Source: CAWHOW01 sp963831005
GTDB taxonomy: Bacteria > Bacteroidota > Bacteroidia > Bacteroidales > CG2-30-32-10
Reading direction: 5' to 3'
Length of the DNA stretch: 64,000 nt
Assembly (NCBI GenBank): GCA_963831005.1
Contig: CAWHOW010000028.1
Span: 124,001 to 188,000, forward strand
Shown here: positions 44,501 to 52,743 of the stretch, in pieces
Layout: each line of letters begins with the position of its first letter
Position numbering within the stretch: the stretch's first letter is position 1
Program-made: the position numbers and the translations under genes
The notes under the pieces: model-generated
Database searches by the model: none
The model's input: only the letters and a program-made list of their open reading frames with translations
Told to the model about the DNA's origin: nothing

Positions 44501-44531
44501 TGGGGAATTGCAGTATTACTGCAATTCCCCA
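44501..44531 (-). terminator. Intergenic hairpin after the beta-helix gene
   Basis: TGGGGAATTGCAG pairs with CTGCAATTCCCCA with a 5-nt loop. A T-rich tract follows on the minus strand. Confidence 0.65.
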
Positions 44532-44539
44532 AATTAATT

Positions 44540-47500
44540 TTATTTAATTATTATGAATTTATTCTGCTCAATTGCAGAACCATCAACCCGCAACTGGTAA
44601 AAATAAATACCTGATTTAAATAAATTAGTACTGAATGAAAAATGCGTCTCATCTTTATTTAGTGCATATTCTGCAAGTTTGTTCCCTGCCAAACCAAATA
44701 TTGTTAAGATCACATTATTTCCCGAATTAATAGCATAATCAATATTTGCTTCTCCTGTTACAGGATTTGGATATATTAAACCGGCAATGTTTGATTTAGG
44801 AGTGATATTATTATTGTTTTCTCCCATAGTTCTATTGCTTGATAAATTGCCTGTCGGTTCGCCTACCATTATCCTTGCCGAGTAAACGCCGCTACCGCCA
44901 AGTAAAGGTTGCTGCGCAGCAATACCGTATAATGTATTATATTCAGTTCCGGTTAAGTTGAACCTTCCTTTTGCCCATGAATTAATGAAAATAGTGTTAA
45001 CAGTTTGCCTGTTGATTTCCATTAGGTTTGTTGGGCTTATACCTGAGTTTAATACCAGTGCATCGCTGTCGTCACCGGCAAGTATCAGGCTGTTTACTTT
45101 TTCAAAAGCGCCTATATTACTTGCGGCAGTGTTATTATAAAAAGTTTGATACTTAGTATCTGTAGCTGACATGCTGCTTAAAATGCCCGGGTCGTTTTTC
45201 AGTATATTGTAAGCTGTTGTATTATCGGTATATTTATTTTCCGCAATATTAGCAGTGTAATTATACTGGTTGTTTACAATATCCTGCACTGTACCCGACA
45301 GCAATGTTAGCGGTGTGATTGTTGAGCAAGATGTAAAATAAGTACTTGCATCTATAATTTGAGTTAGTGAGGGATAAGGATTTAAATGTACATATGTAGT
45401 TAAAGGTAATAATTCGAGTGAAGGCGCTGAATAAGCATACCAATGAACCGGAGTCCATGTGCCATGCAACCTATAGCCGCTTTGAATGTATAACCATTGA
45501 TTACCGTAACAAAAAGTAGTAGTATGCCCCATGAAAGTTATAGAAGAACCCTGATTGCCCACATTAGCCCCATCTAACCTTACTCCATAGTACGTGCTAT
45601 CCATATAGTTTACCTGGATTAAAGAAGCAGGCATGCTTCCAAAAAACCTTAAACCGCATCCTGTTTTAATTACTGTATCTTCACAAAGATACGAATTCGG
45701 GCTTAATTCAACCTGTATGCCATTAAAAAGTTTTGCATGAGTAGAATCGGTTGCCAGAGTTCTGCTGGTATTTGTAACAGAGCATTGTTCAATATTAGCC
45801 AAAGAACTGTTTTGTACTCTTATACCCCAAGTTGAGTCAGCTAGAGTTGGCGTATTATATATAACCCTGTTTAATGATAAGAACGCATAAGGCGTAGCCC
45901 CGCCTGTAGTGCTTCCCTGCACATTTGTTACAAGTATTCCCGTTTGATTGTTTAGTTCTGTGGGACAACTGATAATGTTTTTTGCAATCTGAAAAGTATA
46001 AGGAGTTGTTAAATTTACACATTGAGCTGCAATACCTGCTGTAAGTGCATTCTTAACGTAGTTGGAGCTGATATTCACGGTAGAATTGGATCCAAAATTC
46101 TGGCAAAATATACCATAACCCCAACTTCCATTAATAATGCTATTGTTACACATGGTGATATTACTCTGTGAATTAGTATACGCATATATCCCTATTGGCG
46201 TTGTGTGAGAAGGAGCTTGCACGACCATAGTGTCGTAACTGTCATTAATAGTTCCACCAGTAGCTGAATTATAATAAATGCCATCATAGCAATTTTTAAA
46301 ATAATTACTGTAAAAATAACCTGAAGCATTCTGTTTGCCAACTACAGCTATCGGGGCATAGCTTCCCGTTCCTGCAATGTTCACAGCAAAGGCCGCGTTA
46401 TTTACTCTTTCTACATTTAGAAATTTGTTGTTATAAACATGAATATTAGAGCATATTGCATTAATGCCATAATCCATATAATTAAAGGAATTCCTGTTTG
46501 CATAAGCTGTAGTATCACCAATATAAATTGAATTAACAGTGTCAATTTCCACACCTTCGTAAGTCCTGTGAGCTGTAACCGGAGGGTATTGCGGTATTAA
46601 ATATATTGTTGAATCACAAGTAATTGTTGTTTGCGAGATTTTGCCCGTATGGGTGCCTGAATAAGGTTTTACTACAATATTTTTGTAATTATTAAGTAGA
46701 GTTGCATTGTTTTTAATTTGAAAATCGCCTCCATTAATTGAAACTACAGCATTTTTAGCCTGTTCTATTGTTGCGCCTGCTGAATCCCTTAGATGTGCAG
46801 TATTTCCGCAAATATAAATACCATCCCACATGGTATCGCAATAAGCTTCCAATGTTGATCCATGGTTAATAGTAAGTGTATTACCAGGGTTAATAATAAT
46901 TTTTGTATTCGGCCCCATAAAGCAGGTTGTTCCTCCTGCCCCCCCGATAATAACATTTGCATTTATTATTATTTGACCATTCAAATAAGGCGAATTAGTA
47001 ATTGTGGTATTTGAAGAAAATGTGGTATCTGCAATTATATAAGGGCTCGGATAACTTTTATCACAACAACCAAAAACCTTAAAACTGTCAACAGCACAAG
47101 CGTATGTGCTGTCATTCATTACTTGCACGTAAAGCATTCCACCACCTGTGTGCCCCGTCCAGTTTACCGTAAAAGGATTAGTTGTAAATTGTTGCTGTGA
47201 CCCATTTTTACCAATATACCAAGAATAGGTATAAGCAGGATTCCAGTTTTTAATAGTGTCACTGGTAGTGATATTGCTTGGCAGTGTGCCATGACAAAGA
47301 TCCCACTGACCTGAAATTACAGGAGCAGCCGGTGGCTGGGCAATAATACTTATACTATCAAGGAATAATTCAGTATAATTTGCAGTTGACTGAGAGGGGT
47401 AAAAGACAATATTTTTATACACCGAACTAGTTGTAAATGGTACTGATACATGATGCCATGTAGTGGAAGTAGAAATATTGGCTGCTGCATAAATTATATC

Positions 47501-48379
47501 ACGTTTAGTTGCAGGCCATGTTGCATAAGGTATAGGATCGCCAGCACTCATACCTGAAGGTTTCAAATTAGTATTTGTTAAACATACTATAAGACTATCC
47601 ATTAGTGCAGATTGAACTTCATATGAAAAGTTAAGTGTATAATTACCTATAGGAAGATTTATTGTTTGTATTATTGCTTCTCCATAATTTCCAGTAGTGG
47701 GTGTAGTAGTATATTCTCCCCATAGCAATGCATAATGATTACCAACAGACGTATAGGGTTTTATTTGTGGAGTACCCCAGGCTCTCCTCCAGCCACATAC
47801 TTGTATAATAGTATCCCATTTATGAGTAGTTCCATTATAATACCAACTGGGATAAAAAGGGCTATACGTAGATACTGGAAACTGATCTGTTTCAAATAGC
47901 CCATTATATATTAGATTACTGGAACAAGGAACACGTGGGCAGTACAAATATGGAGGCGGGGGTAAGTATTGAGAACCTAGTCCAAAATAAGCAGAAGTTG
48001 TTGCTGTTCGATTTATTTTTACATAATATGTGCTTCCGACAGATAAAGAACCAAATGCTATTGAAATACTATCATTGACATTCCCTGAAGCTATGAGTGT
48101 CAAACTACTGCAAGTTCCGCTATATAAATAAATATTTTTTATGCTGGCTTGCGGTGTTTCATTGGCCGGTACAATTTGTAAAAAAATGTTGGAATCTGCA
48201 ACAAATTTCATCCAGTATAAAGTATCGGTAATGTTGTAAGTTAATACCTTGAAAGTATCGCTGAGGGTAAAACTCACCGCAGTAGCACAGGTGCTTTGTG
48301 CTTTCACATTTATTGTCGTCATCCAGGCAACAATCATTAACAGCGTTAGTAACGCGTGTTTAAAAGTAATTTTTTTCAT
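44540..48379 (-). CDS. Secreted right-handed parallel beta-helix protein with T9SS sorting domain
   Basis: The 1279-aa protein has signal peptide MKKITFKHALLTLLMIVAWM (ending NVKAQ). Residues about 30-150 form a pre-peptidase-like beta domain (YYVKINRTATTSAYFGLG). A carbohydrate-binding-like jelly roll follows (SNLIYNGLFETDQFPVSTYS, LFLDSISI). The helix region has short asparagine- and threonine-rich rungs (ANRNSFNYMDYGINAICSNI, NSNVYNNKF-type, CNNSIINGSWGYGIFCQN). The C-terminal part is AENKYTDNTTAYNILKND, then the sorting domain (LIYPNPVTGEANIDYAI). Catalytic residues of polysaccharide lyases cannot be identified. It is likely a surface or extracellular glycan-handling protein, first in the minus-strand cluster. 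Confidence 0.85.
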   Translation of the reverse strand: MKKITFKHALLTLLMIVAWMTTINVKAQSTCATAVSFTLSDTFKVLTYNITDTLYWMKFVADSNIFLQIVPANETPQASIKNIYLYSGTCSSLTLIASGNVNDSISIAFGSLSVGSTYYVKINRTATTSAYFGLGSQYLPPPPYLYCPRVPCSSNLIYNGLFETDQFPVSTYSPFYPSWYYNGTTHKWDTIIQVCGWRRAWGTPQIKPYTSVGNHYALLWGEYTTTPTTGNYGEAIIQTINLPIGNYTLNFSYEVQSALMDSLIVCLTNTNLKPSGMSAGDPIPYATWPATKRDIIYAAANISTSTTWHHVSVPFTTSSVYKNIVFYPSQSTANYTELFLDSISIIAQPPAAPVISGQWDLCHGTLPSNITTSDTIKNWNPAYTYSWYIGKNGSQQQFTTNPFTVNWTGHTGGGMLYVQVMNDSTYACAVDSFKVFGCCDKSYPSPYIIADTTFSSNTTITNSPYLNGQIIINANVIIGGAGGTTCFMGPNTKIIINPGNTLTINHGSTLEAYCDTMWDGIYICGNTAHLRDSAGATIEQAKNAVVSINGGDFQIKNNATLLNNYKNIVVKPYSGTHTGKISQTTITCDSTIYLIPQYPPVTAHRTYEGVEIDTVNSIYIGDTTAYANRNSFNYMDYGINAICSNIHVYNNKFLNVERVNNAAFAVNIAGTGSYAPIAVVGKQNASGYFYSNYFKNCYDGIYYNSATGGTINDSYDTMVVQAPSHTTPIGIYAYTNSQSNITMCNNSIINGSWGYGIFCQNFGSNSTVNISSNYVKNALTAGIAAQCVNLTTPYTFQIAKNIISCPTELNNQTGILVTNVQGSTTGGATPYAFLSLNRVIYNTPTLADSTWGIRVQNSSLANIEQCSVTNTSRTLATDSTHAKLFNGIQVELSPNSYLCEDTVIKTGCGLRFFGSMPASLIQVNYMDSTYYGVRLDGANVGNQGSSITFMGHTTTFCYGNQWLYIQSGYRLHGTWTPVHWYAYSAPSLELLPLTTYVHLNPYPSLTQIIDASTYFTSCSTITPLTLLSGTVQDIVNNQYNYTANIAENKYTDNTTAYNILKNDPGILSSMSATDTKYQTFYNNTAASNIGAFEKVNSLILAGDDSDALVLNSGISPTNLMEINRQTVNTIFINSWAKGRFNLTGTEYNTLYGIAAQQPLLGGSGVYSARIMVGEPTGNLSSNRTMGENNNNITPKSNIAGLIYPNPVTGEANIDYAINSGNNVILTIFGLAGNKLAEYALNKDETHFSFSTNLFKSGIYFYQLRVDGSAIEQNKFIIIK

Positions 48380-48539
48380 GATTTTGAATTTTAATTAAAC
48401 ATTAATGAATTCTCCGTGTTGAACGTGGTGTTTATGTTCAATGGAGTAAATTATATCAAGTTGTTTTACTCATTTTCCTCCTTCTTTAGTTGATAAATAT
48501 TGATTGAAATTTTATGTTATAATATTTCTTTATTCTACA

Positions 48540-48711
48540 AAAAAACAGCGTGGCCAATTACCTACGCCGTATCTGAGGCCCGACCAAGAGCCCTGTGAAC
48601 AACTGTAAAGCAACGACCACGCCTCGACGTGGCGTTTTGCTTTTTCTGTTCACATTTGAAATTTGGTCGGTTTCAGACACAGAATTTGGCTAAACGCTAT
48701 TTTTTAAATCC
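48540..48711. mobile_element. 172-bp hairpin element flanked by 12-bp direct repeats
   Basis: The flanks CTTTATTCTACA occur at 48528-48539 and 48712-48723. The interior folds into one long stem. AGCGT pairs with ACGCT; GGCCAATT with AATTTGGC; TCTGA and CCGACCAA with TTGGTCGG and TCAGA; TGTGAACA with TGTTCACA. A CCACG/CGTGG tip closes it. A-runs and T-runs sit at the ends. It fits a MITE with target duplication or a structured RNA with terminator-like ends. Confidence 0.6.
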
Positions 48712-48723
48712 CTTTATTCTACA

Positions 48724-49000
48724 TTTCTATTATGTTTATTCATTTATTAAAGTCAAAAATAACAATATTAAATAATATACAAAAACTTTTTACAGTAAAT
48801 ATTCATTCATCAGTCGGAAATGTAATGTTAGCGGTAATTGCACTTTTTACTGAATGGTTTTACACAGTTTCTTTGGCTTTGCTATCATTTTCAGGAAACC
48901 CACCTTTTTCTATGGATGCCTTTCCAGTTGATAAGCAAGTTGCACCAACTCTCTAGACACTTGCACCAATTCAATATACATTCCTAACTTATCTTACACA
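48724..49000. other. Spacer between hairpin element and minisatellite
   Basis: It contains only a 74-codon plus-strand open frame (48732-48956) with one hydrophobic stretch. I see no domain, promoter or homologue here and do not call it a gene. Confidence 0.4.
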
Positions 49001-49386
49001 ACAAGTCACTTCTCTCCAGACACTACTCACTTGTGTCAAGCAACAAGTCACTTCTCTCCAGACACTACTCACTTGTGTCAAGCAACAAGTCACTTCTCTC
49101 CAGATATTACTCACTTGTGTTATGCAACAAGTCCCTACTCTCTACACACTACTCACTTGTCTCAAACAACAAGTCACTTCTTTCTATACATTACTCACTT
49201 GTTTCGAGTAACAAGTCACTTCTCTATAAACACTACTCACTTGTTTCAAGCAACAAATCACTTGTCTCACGACACTACTCATTTGTGTTATGCAACAAGT
49301 CCCTACTCTCTACACACTACTCGCTTATGTCATGCAACAAGTCACTTATTACTATACACTACTCACTTGTCTCATACAACAAGTAG
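49001..49386. repeat. Minisatellite, about nine units of 42 bp (2 x 21)
   Basis: Units begin ACAAGTCACTTCTCTCC, then CACTACTCACTTGTGTCAAG, repeating every 42 bp with substitutions. Half-units are 21 bp. ACTTGT and ACAAGT in neighbouring half-units are inverted repeats. Two plus-strand frames are open throughout, as expected for a period divisible by three; minus frames are broken by stops. Confidence 0.88.
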
Positions 49387-49430
49387 CTTATTATCAGAAA
49401 AGTGCAGATAATGTTGCCTGATATACTTGA

Positions 49431-49470
49431 AATGCAAAGAGCGCCTGAAGTTATTTAACTCAAGGCGCTC
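49431..49470 (-). terminator. Rho-independent-like terminator
   Basis: GAGCGCCT (49439-49446) pairs with AGGCGCTC (49463-49470). It lies just past the stop of the gene at 49499, with a T-containing tract on the minus strand. Confidence 0.6.
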
Positions 49471-49498
49471 AATATTTAAATGCAACCCGTGAAATATT

Positions 49499-50335
49499 CT
49501 ACTGAACCACTACATAAATCCATCCATCCCAAATATAAGGGTCGGGAGAGGTGAAACTGAATATAGGATGATGTTTAGCTGATACAGCAGCTTTGGTGGC
49601 TTTTTTGAGTTTTATCGGTGTAATTACAAAGGGAGTTTTAGCACGGCTAACGGGCAATACAGCTGAATGGTTTATAGCCAGTATAGTTCCGCTTGTAAGG
49701 TCGCTCACTTCAATAGTGCCTTCCAGCGAAAAACAATCCAGCCAACTTCCTTTTACAGGGATAACGCCTTTACCGCTAACCACCGCAACCCTGAAAATAT
49801 GCCCTTCTTCGCCTTTCCTTATTTTTTTTGCATGTATCAGTACCCAGCCGGGACCTGATTGAGTTACCCCAAAATCGGGCTGTGTGCCTGTTATTTTCTT
49901 AGCTAATCTTCCACCACAGGTGTTAGCCAATGTTATCCCTGCCGTAACATCGCCTACAGCCTCGGCGGCATCATTGCAGGCGCCTTTCATAAAATTAATT
50001 ACCTTATTATACAGGTCAATAGCAATTTTTTTCTGGCCCAATACCTGGTTGCTGGTGTAGAGCTGAGGTTTAAGCGAAGTGCCATTTAACATGGTTTGAA
50101 GCAAATTCCCTGCATTATGTACTGTAGTATCGGTAGTTGTGCATCCCGCCATTGCTGCAACACCGGTAATTTTCAGGGATAAACATTCCTTAATTACCAA
50201 GTCAACGGAATCGCTTATTTTTAGCAGAATAAGGTTAATCTTGGGGAGGTTTTTTGTAATTGCCATCACGATAAACGTCAATACAAATCTTTCTCCATAA
50301 GTCATTGGTTCTTCTTTTGAATTTTTCTTTTTCAT
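49499..50335 (-). CDS. Hypothetical protein, helical N-terminus plus beta-sandwich C-terminus
   Basis: The 278-aa protein has no signal peptide (MKKKNSKEEPMTYGERFVLT). Helices cover about 15-150 (FIVMAITKNLPKINLILLKI, KKIAIDLYNKVINFMKGACN). From about 160 a beta domain follows (GPGWVLIHAKKIRKGEEGHI, VKGSWLDCFSLEGTIEVSDL, PYIWDGWIYVVVQ). The plan resembles that of the gene at 16569, which also sits beside a 21-bp minisatellite. I do not recognise a named family and assign no function. Confidence 0.7.
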   Translation of the reverse strand: MKKKNSKEEPMTYGERFVLTFIVMAITKNLPKINLILLKISDSVDLVIKECLSLKITGVAAMAGCTTTDTTVHNAGNLLQTMLNGTSLKPQLYTSNQVLGQKKIAIDLYNKVINFMKGACNDAAEAVGDVTAGITLANTCGGRLAKKITGTQPDFGVTQSGPGWVLIHAKKIRKGEEGHIFRVAVVSGKGVIPVKGSWLDCFSLEGTIEVSDLTSGTILAINHSAVLPVSRAKTPFVITPIKLKKATKAAVSAKHHPIFSFTSPDPYIWDGWIYVVVQ

Positions 50336-50451
50336 AGTCTTTGGTTTTGAAGGTTAATACTTTTTTTAATTTACGATTACAAAGATAATACTTGCCAAAC
50401 CCTCTTGTCAAGCGGCTTTAGGCAATAGCCTATCAATAGCCCATCAATAGC

Positions 50452-50883
50452 CTATTTTTGCTTCTTCGTAATAGCTGTGATTATTTCGTTAATTTCTTCA
50501 TGTACGTAGGCGTAGCTGTCTTTCTCTACATTCACCTTGGAACAAAGGTTTTTAAGAGACTTTTTTTTCATTTTTTTCCCGTCGAAGTCTGTAAAATGCA
50601 TCTCGGCGAACTGAAAATAGCCTTTACCCTTCTTTAAAATGATAAATTTTTCATTGCATAAACGGTAAAGAAGCAGTGCAAGAAACTCAAATTTATTCCC
50701 GTTCCATCGCACATCAGGGCAGTTATGGGGATCATCGAACAGGTCGTATAATTCCTTTATTTTAAGGATATAGCCTCTTTCTTTCAGTATATGCGCAAGT
50801 AAATGAAGGTAACCTCTCACTCCCCATACAGGTGTGCATAACAGGGAGTTATGCATACTGACCAAAACAATAAACGGTGTCAT
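50452..50883 (-). CDS. Hypothetical 143-aa protein
   Basis: The frame includes a compact helical core: WGVRGYLHLLAHILKERGYI, IKELYDLFDDPHNCPDVRW, NGNKFEFLALLLYRLCNEKF, then a basic stretch KKMKKKSLKNLCSKVNV. It has no signal peptide or membrane segment. The first ten codons may not be translated (Met10 is an alternative). The core has the look of a small winged-helix-like or phage-type regulator, but this is only an impression. No neighbours suggest a role. Confidence 0.6.
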   Translation of the reverse strand: MTPFIVLVSMHNSLLCTPVWGVRGYLHLLAHILKERGYILKIKELYDLFDDPHNCPDVRWNGNKFEFLALLLYRLCNEKFIILKKGKGYFQFAEMHFTDFDGKKMKKKSLKNLCSKVNVEKDSYAYVHEEINEIITAITKKQK

Positions 50884-51263
50884 ACAACAGCGCAGGTTAG
50901 CGACAATGTTTTAAAGAGCGAGTGTGTGAACACACAAGCAAGTTTCACTATAGAAGGAATAGGATATATTTGGAATATGCACATCAGCACAGGGATTCAA
51001 AGGATAAATCACATACAAATATACATCAAATAGTTGATTTTGCTGCATAAAAGGAGATAAAAAGTTATCAACATATTGTTATTACTGGTAAAATACGATA
51101 ATGTATTCCCAAACTATAGTAATATAAAGGGGTATAAAGATTTGAGATTTATGTATAACGATGAATGATAATTAAACATTCAGGCAATCAAACGAGAACT
51201 GCATGCTGCAGCTGCATACGGCCTACTGTTTTATAGGAAATCTGTAGTATATTGGAACGATGC
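50884..51263. other. 380-bp spacer upstream of the unknown gene and downstream of atpC
   Basis: It is AT-rich, with a short palindrome TGCAGCTGCA near 51207. I see no ORF, RNA gene or full promoter. Confidence 0.45.
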
Positions 51264-51500
51264 TTAATCTGCCAACACAATTATTTTGTTCTTCTGCATT
51301 TCAACTACCCCGCCGTTAATTTCAAAGTATTGGGTGGTTTTTGCGGCATCAATAATTTTTATTTTCCCTTTGGCAAGGGTTGAAATAATAGGGGCATGGT
51401 TATTCAGAATTTCAAACGAGCCATCGGTGCCGGGCAGTTGCACAAGGCTTACTTCGCCTGAAAATATCTTTTTATCGGGGGTGATGATCTCTAGTAACAT
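51264..51500 (-). CDS. atpC: ATP synthase epsilon subunit, short form
   Basis: The 78-aa protein contains only the N-terminal beta-sandwich of epsilon: LEIITPDKKIFSGEVSLVQL, PGTDGSFEILNNHAPIIS, FEINGGVVEMQKNKIIVLAD. The C-terminal helical hairpin that regulates ATPase activity in other bacteria is absent, as in many Bacteroidota. It sits in the F1 stalk next to gamma. It is downstream of atpD but separated from it by two envelope-protein genes. Confidence 0.93.
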   Translation of the reverse strand: MLLEIITPDKKIFSGEVSLVQLPGTDGSFEILNNHAPIISTLAKGKIKIIDAAKTTQYFEINGGVVEMQKNKIIVLAD

Positions 51501-51530
51501 AATCTTTTATTAAAAGTCAAAAATACTTAT

Positions 51531-52238
51531 TTACTTCTCTTTCACAACTACCTTAGCTTTAAAATGTCTTTTATATACAGGAATAGCATAATAAACTGAA
51601 TAATTAAACCCGAAACATGATTTAACATTTCCGCTGCCGTAACCCGGAATCCAGTAAGGTGTGGTTAGTCCTTCTTTTGTTTTGGATAAAAGTATCCGCC
51701 ATCTTAAAGAAGCGCCGAGATAAAAATGCTTGAATATTTCTGTTTTAAGTCCGGCCAGCAGCTCTAACCATTCAGCATTCATCGCGGTGGAAGGAAGGCT
51801 TCCCCCATGAAAATTTCCCCAGTAATTGTCAATTATCTTTATGCTGTTGGCATGGTCGGTATAAGTGGCATATCCAAACCTGATGCCTCCCATGAACATA
51901 TCTTTATCGCCGGCGTTTTTGGGATATACAAGGTTATAATCAACGCCTATCCTTCCATAAGCGCCATTAGAGTAATAATTGAAAAGGCTATCCTTGGTCA
52001 GGCGTATAGTGTTAATGCCAAGCTCTACTGTAGGGTAAACGCTTGGAAGCAACTCCATATCCAGCGAGCCTTCGAAGGTTTTTCTTTCGGGCTGGAGGTA
52101 AAAAAGAGCAAGCTTCGACACATCAAAGCCTATCCTTGCATCAACCGTTCTCATTTTACTGGTATCAGTTTGGGAGAAAGTCACACCTGTCCATAGGAAC
52201 AGAAGCAGGCTAAAAGAATATCCTGATATTTTCCCCAT
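51531..52238 (-). CDS. DUF6048-like outer-membrane protein
   Basis: The 235-aa protein has a signal peptide (MGKISGYSFSLLLFLWTGVT, FSQ). The segment VDARIGFDVSKLALFYLQPE is characteristic of the DUF6048 family. Barrel-like strands follow (YNLVYPKNAGDKDMFMGGIR, LAGLKTEIFKHFYLGASLRW) and a C-terminal basic tail. It overlaps the upstream DUF6452-like gene by 29 bp, so the two are probably translated together. Both lie inside the atpD-atpC pair. Confidence 0.8.
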   Translation of the reverse strand: MGKISGYSFSLLLFLWTGVTFSQTDTSKMRTVDARIGFDVSKLALFYLQPERKTFEGSLDMELLPSVYPTVELGINTIRLTKDSLFNYYSNGAYGRIGVDYNLVYPKNAGDKDMFMGGIRFGYATYTDHANSIKIIDNYWGNFHGGSLPSTAMNAEWLELLAGLKTEIFKHFYLGASLRWRILLSKTKEGLTTPYWIPGYGSGNVKSCFGFNYSVYYAIPVYKRHFKAKVVVKEK

Positions 52239-52692
52239 ACGAAGTGGTAACAGTTGTGTTGGTTACTGAAAGTGAATCGAAAAAATGTCGTGTAACATTA
52301 ACATTGGTTATCTTGAATATAGTTGCAAATCCGCATTCTTTCGAGATATACTGAAGATGGCGGTTGTAATTCAGCGTTAGTGTATCTGTCAAAGAGTCGG
52401 AAATTCCCTTACGCTTAATTATGCTATAAATAATAAACGAAGAAGAATTCACATTCATGGAAAGCGGCAAATAAATCGAAGACGACGACGAATCTTTATA
52501 TAAAAAGTACCCCGTTTTGCCCATCCCATAAATAGAAAGAGTGTCCAGAGTGTCAGGTTTGACTGCTTTTCTGGGATAAGCATAAAATCCTACTTGCAGC
52601 AGTGAACTGGTATTTACGTCGCAGGGGCTGTCTTTACATGAAAACAATAAAGGAATAATTATAACAAGCAGTATAAATATTTTTGATTTCAT
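52210..52692 (-). CDS. DUF6452-like lipoprotein
   Basis: Start chosen at 52692 (MKSKIFILLVIIIPLLFSCK); the open frame begins nine codons earlier. This gives 160 aa with a lipobox LLFSC. The DUF6452 pattern is visible: a Cys after the lipobox region (SPCDVNTSSLLQVGFYAYPR), TLDTLSIYGMGK, and near the end DTLTLNYNRHLQYISKECGF. It probably anchors to a membrane and works with the DUF6048-like protein encoded next. Function unknown. Confidence 0.8.
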   Translation of the reverse strand: MKSKIFILLVIIIPLLFSCKDSPCDVNTSSLLQVGFYAYPRKAVKPDTLDTLSIYGMGKTGYFLYKDSSSSSIYLPLSMNVNSSSFIIYSIIKRKGISDSLTDTLTLNYNRHLQYISKECGFATIFKITNVNVTRHFFDSLSVTNTTVTTSYGENIRIFF

Positions 52693-52743
52693 GTTGATTT
52701 TATTTTCCGATAACAGCAAACCATTAACCGGAAACAGTAAACC

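Noticed and set aside
48732..48956. 74-codon ORF with a hydrophobic stretch
   Set aside because: It is isolated, has no promoter or domain, and its Phe/Ile-rich composition is expected of AT-rich DNA.
49031..49411. 126-codon and 117-codon repeat ORFs on the plus strand
   Set aside because: Two overlapping frames are open in the same minisatellite. Neither has a domain or recognisable start, so coding is not supported.
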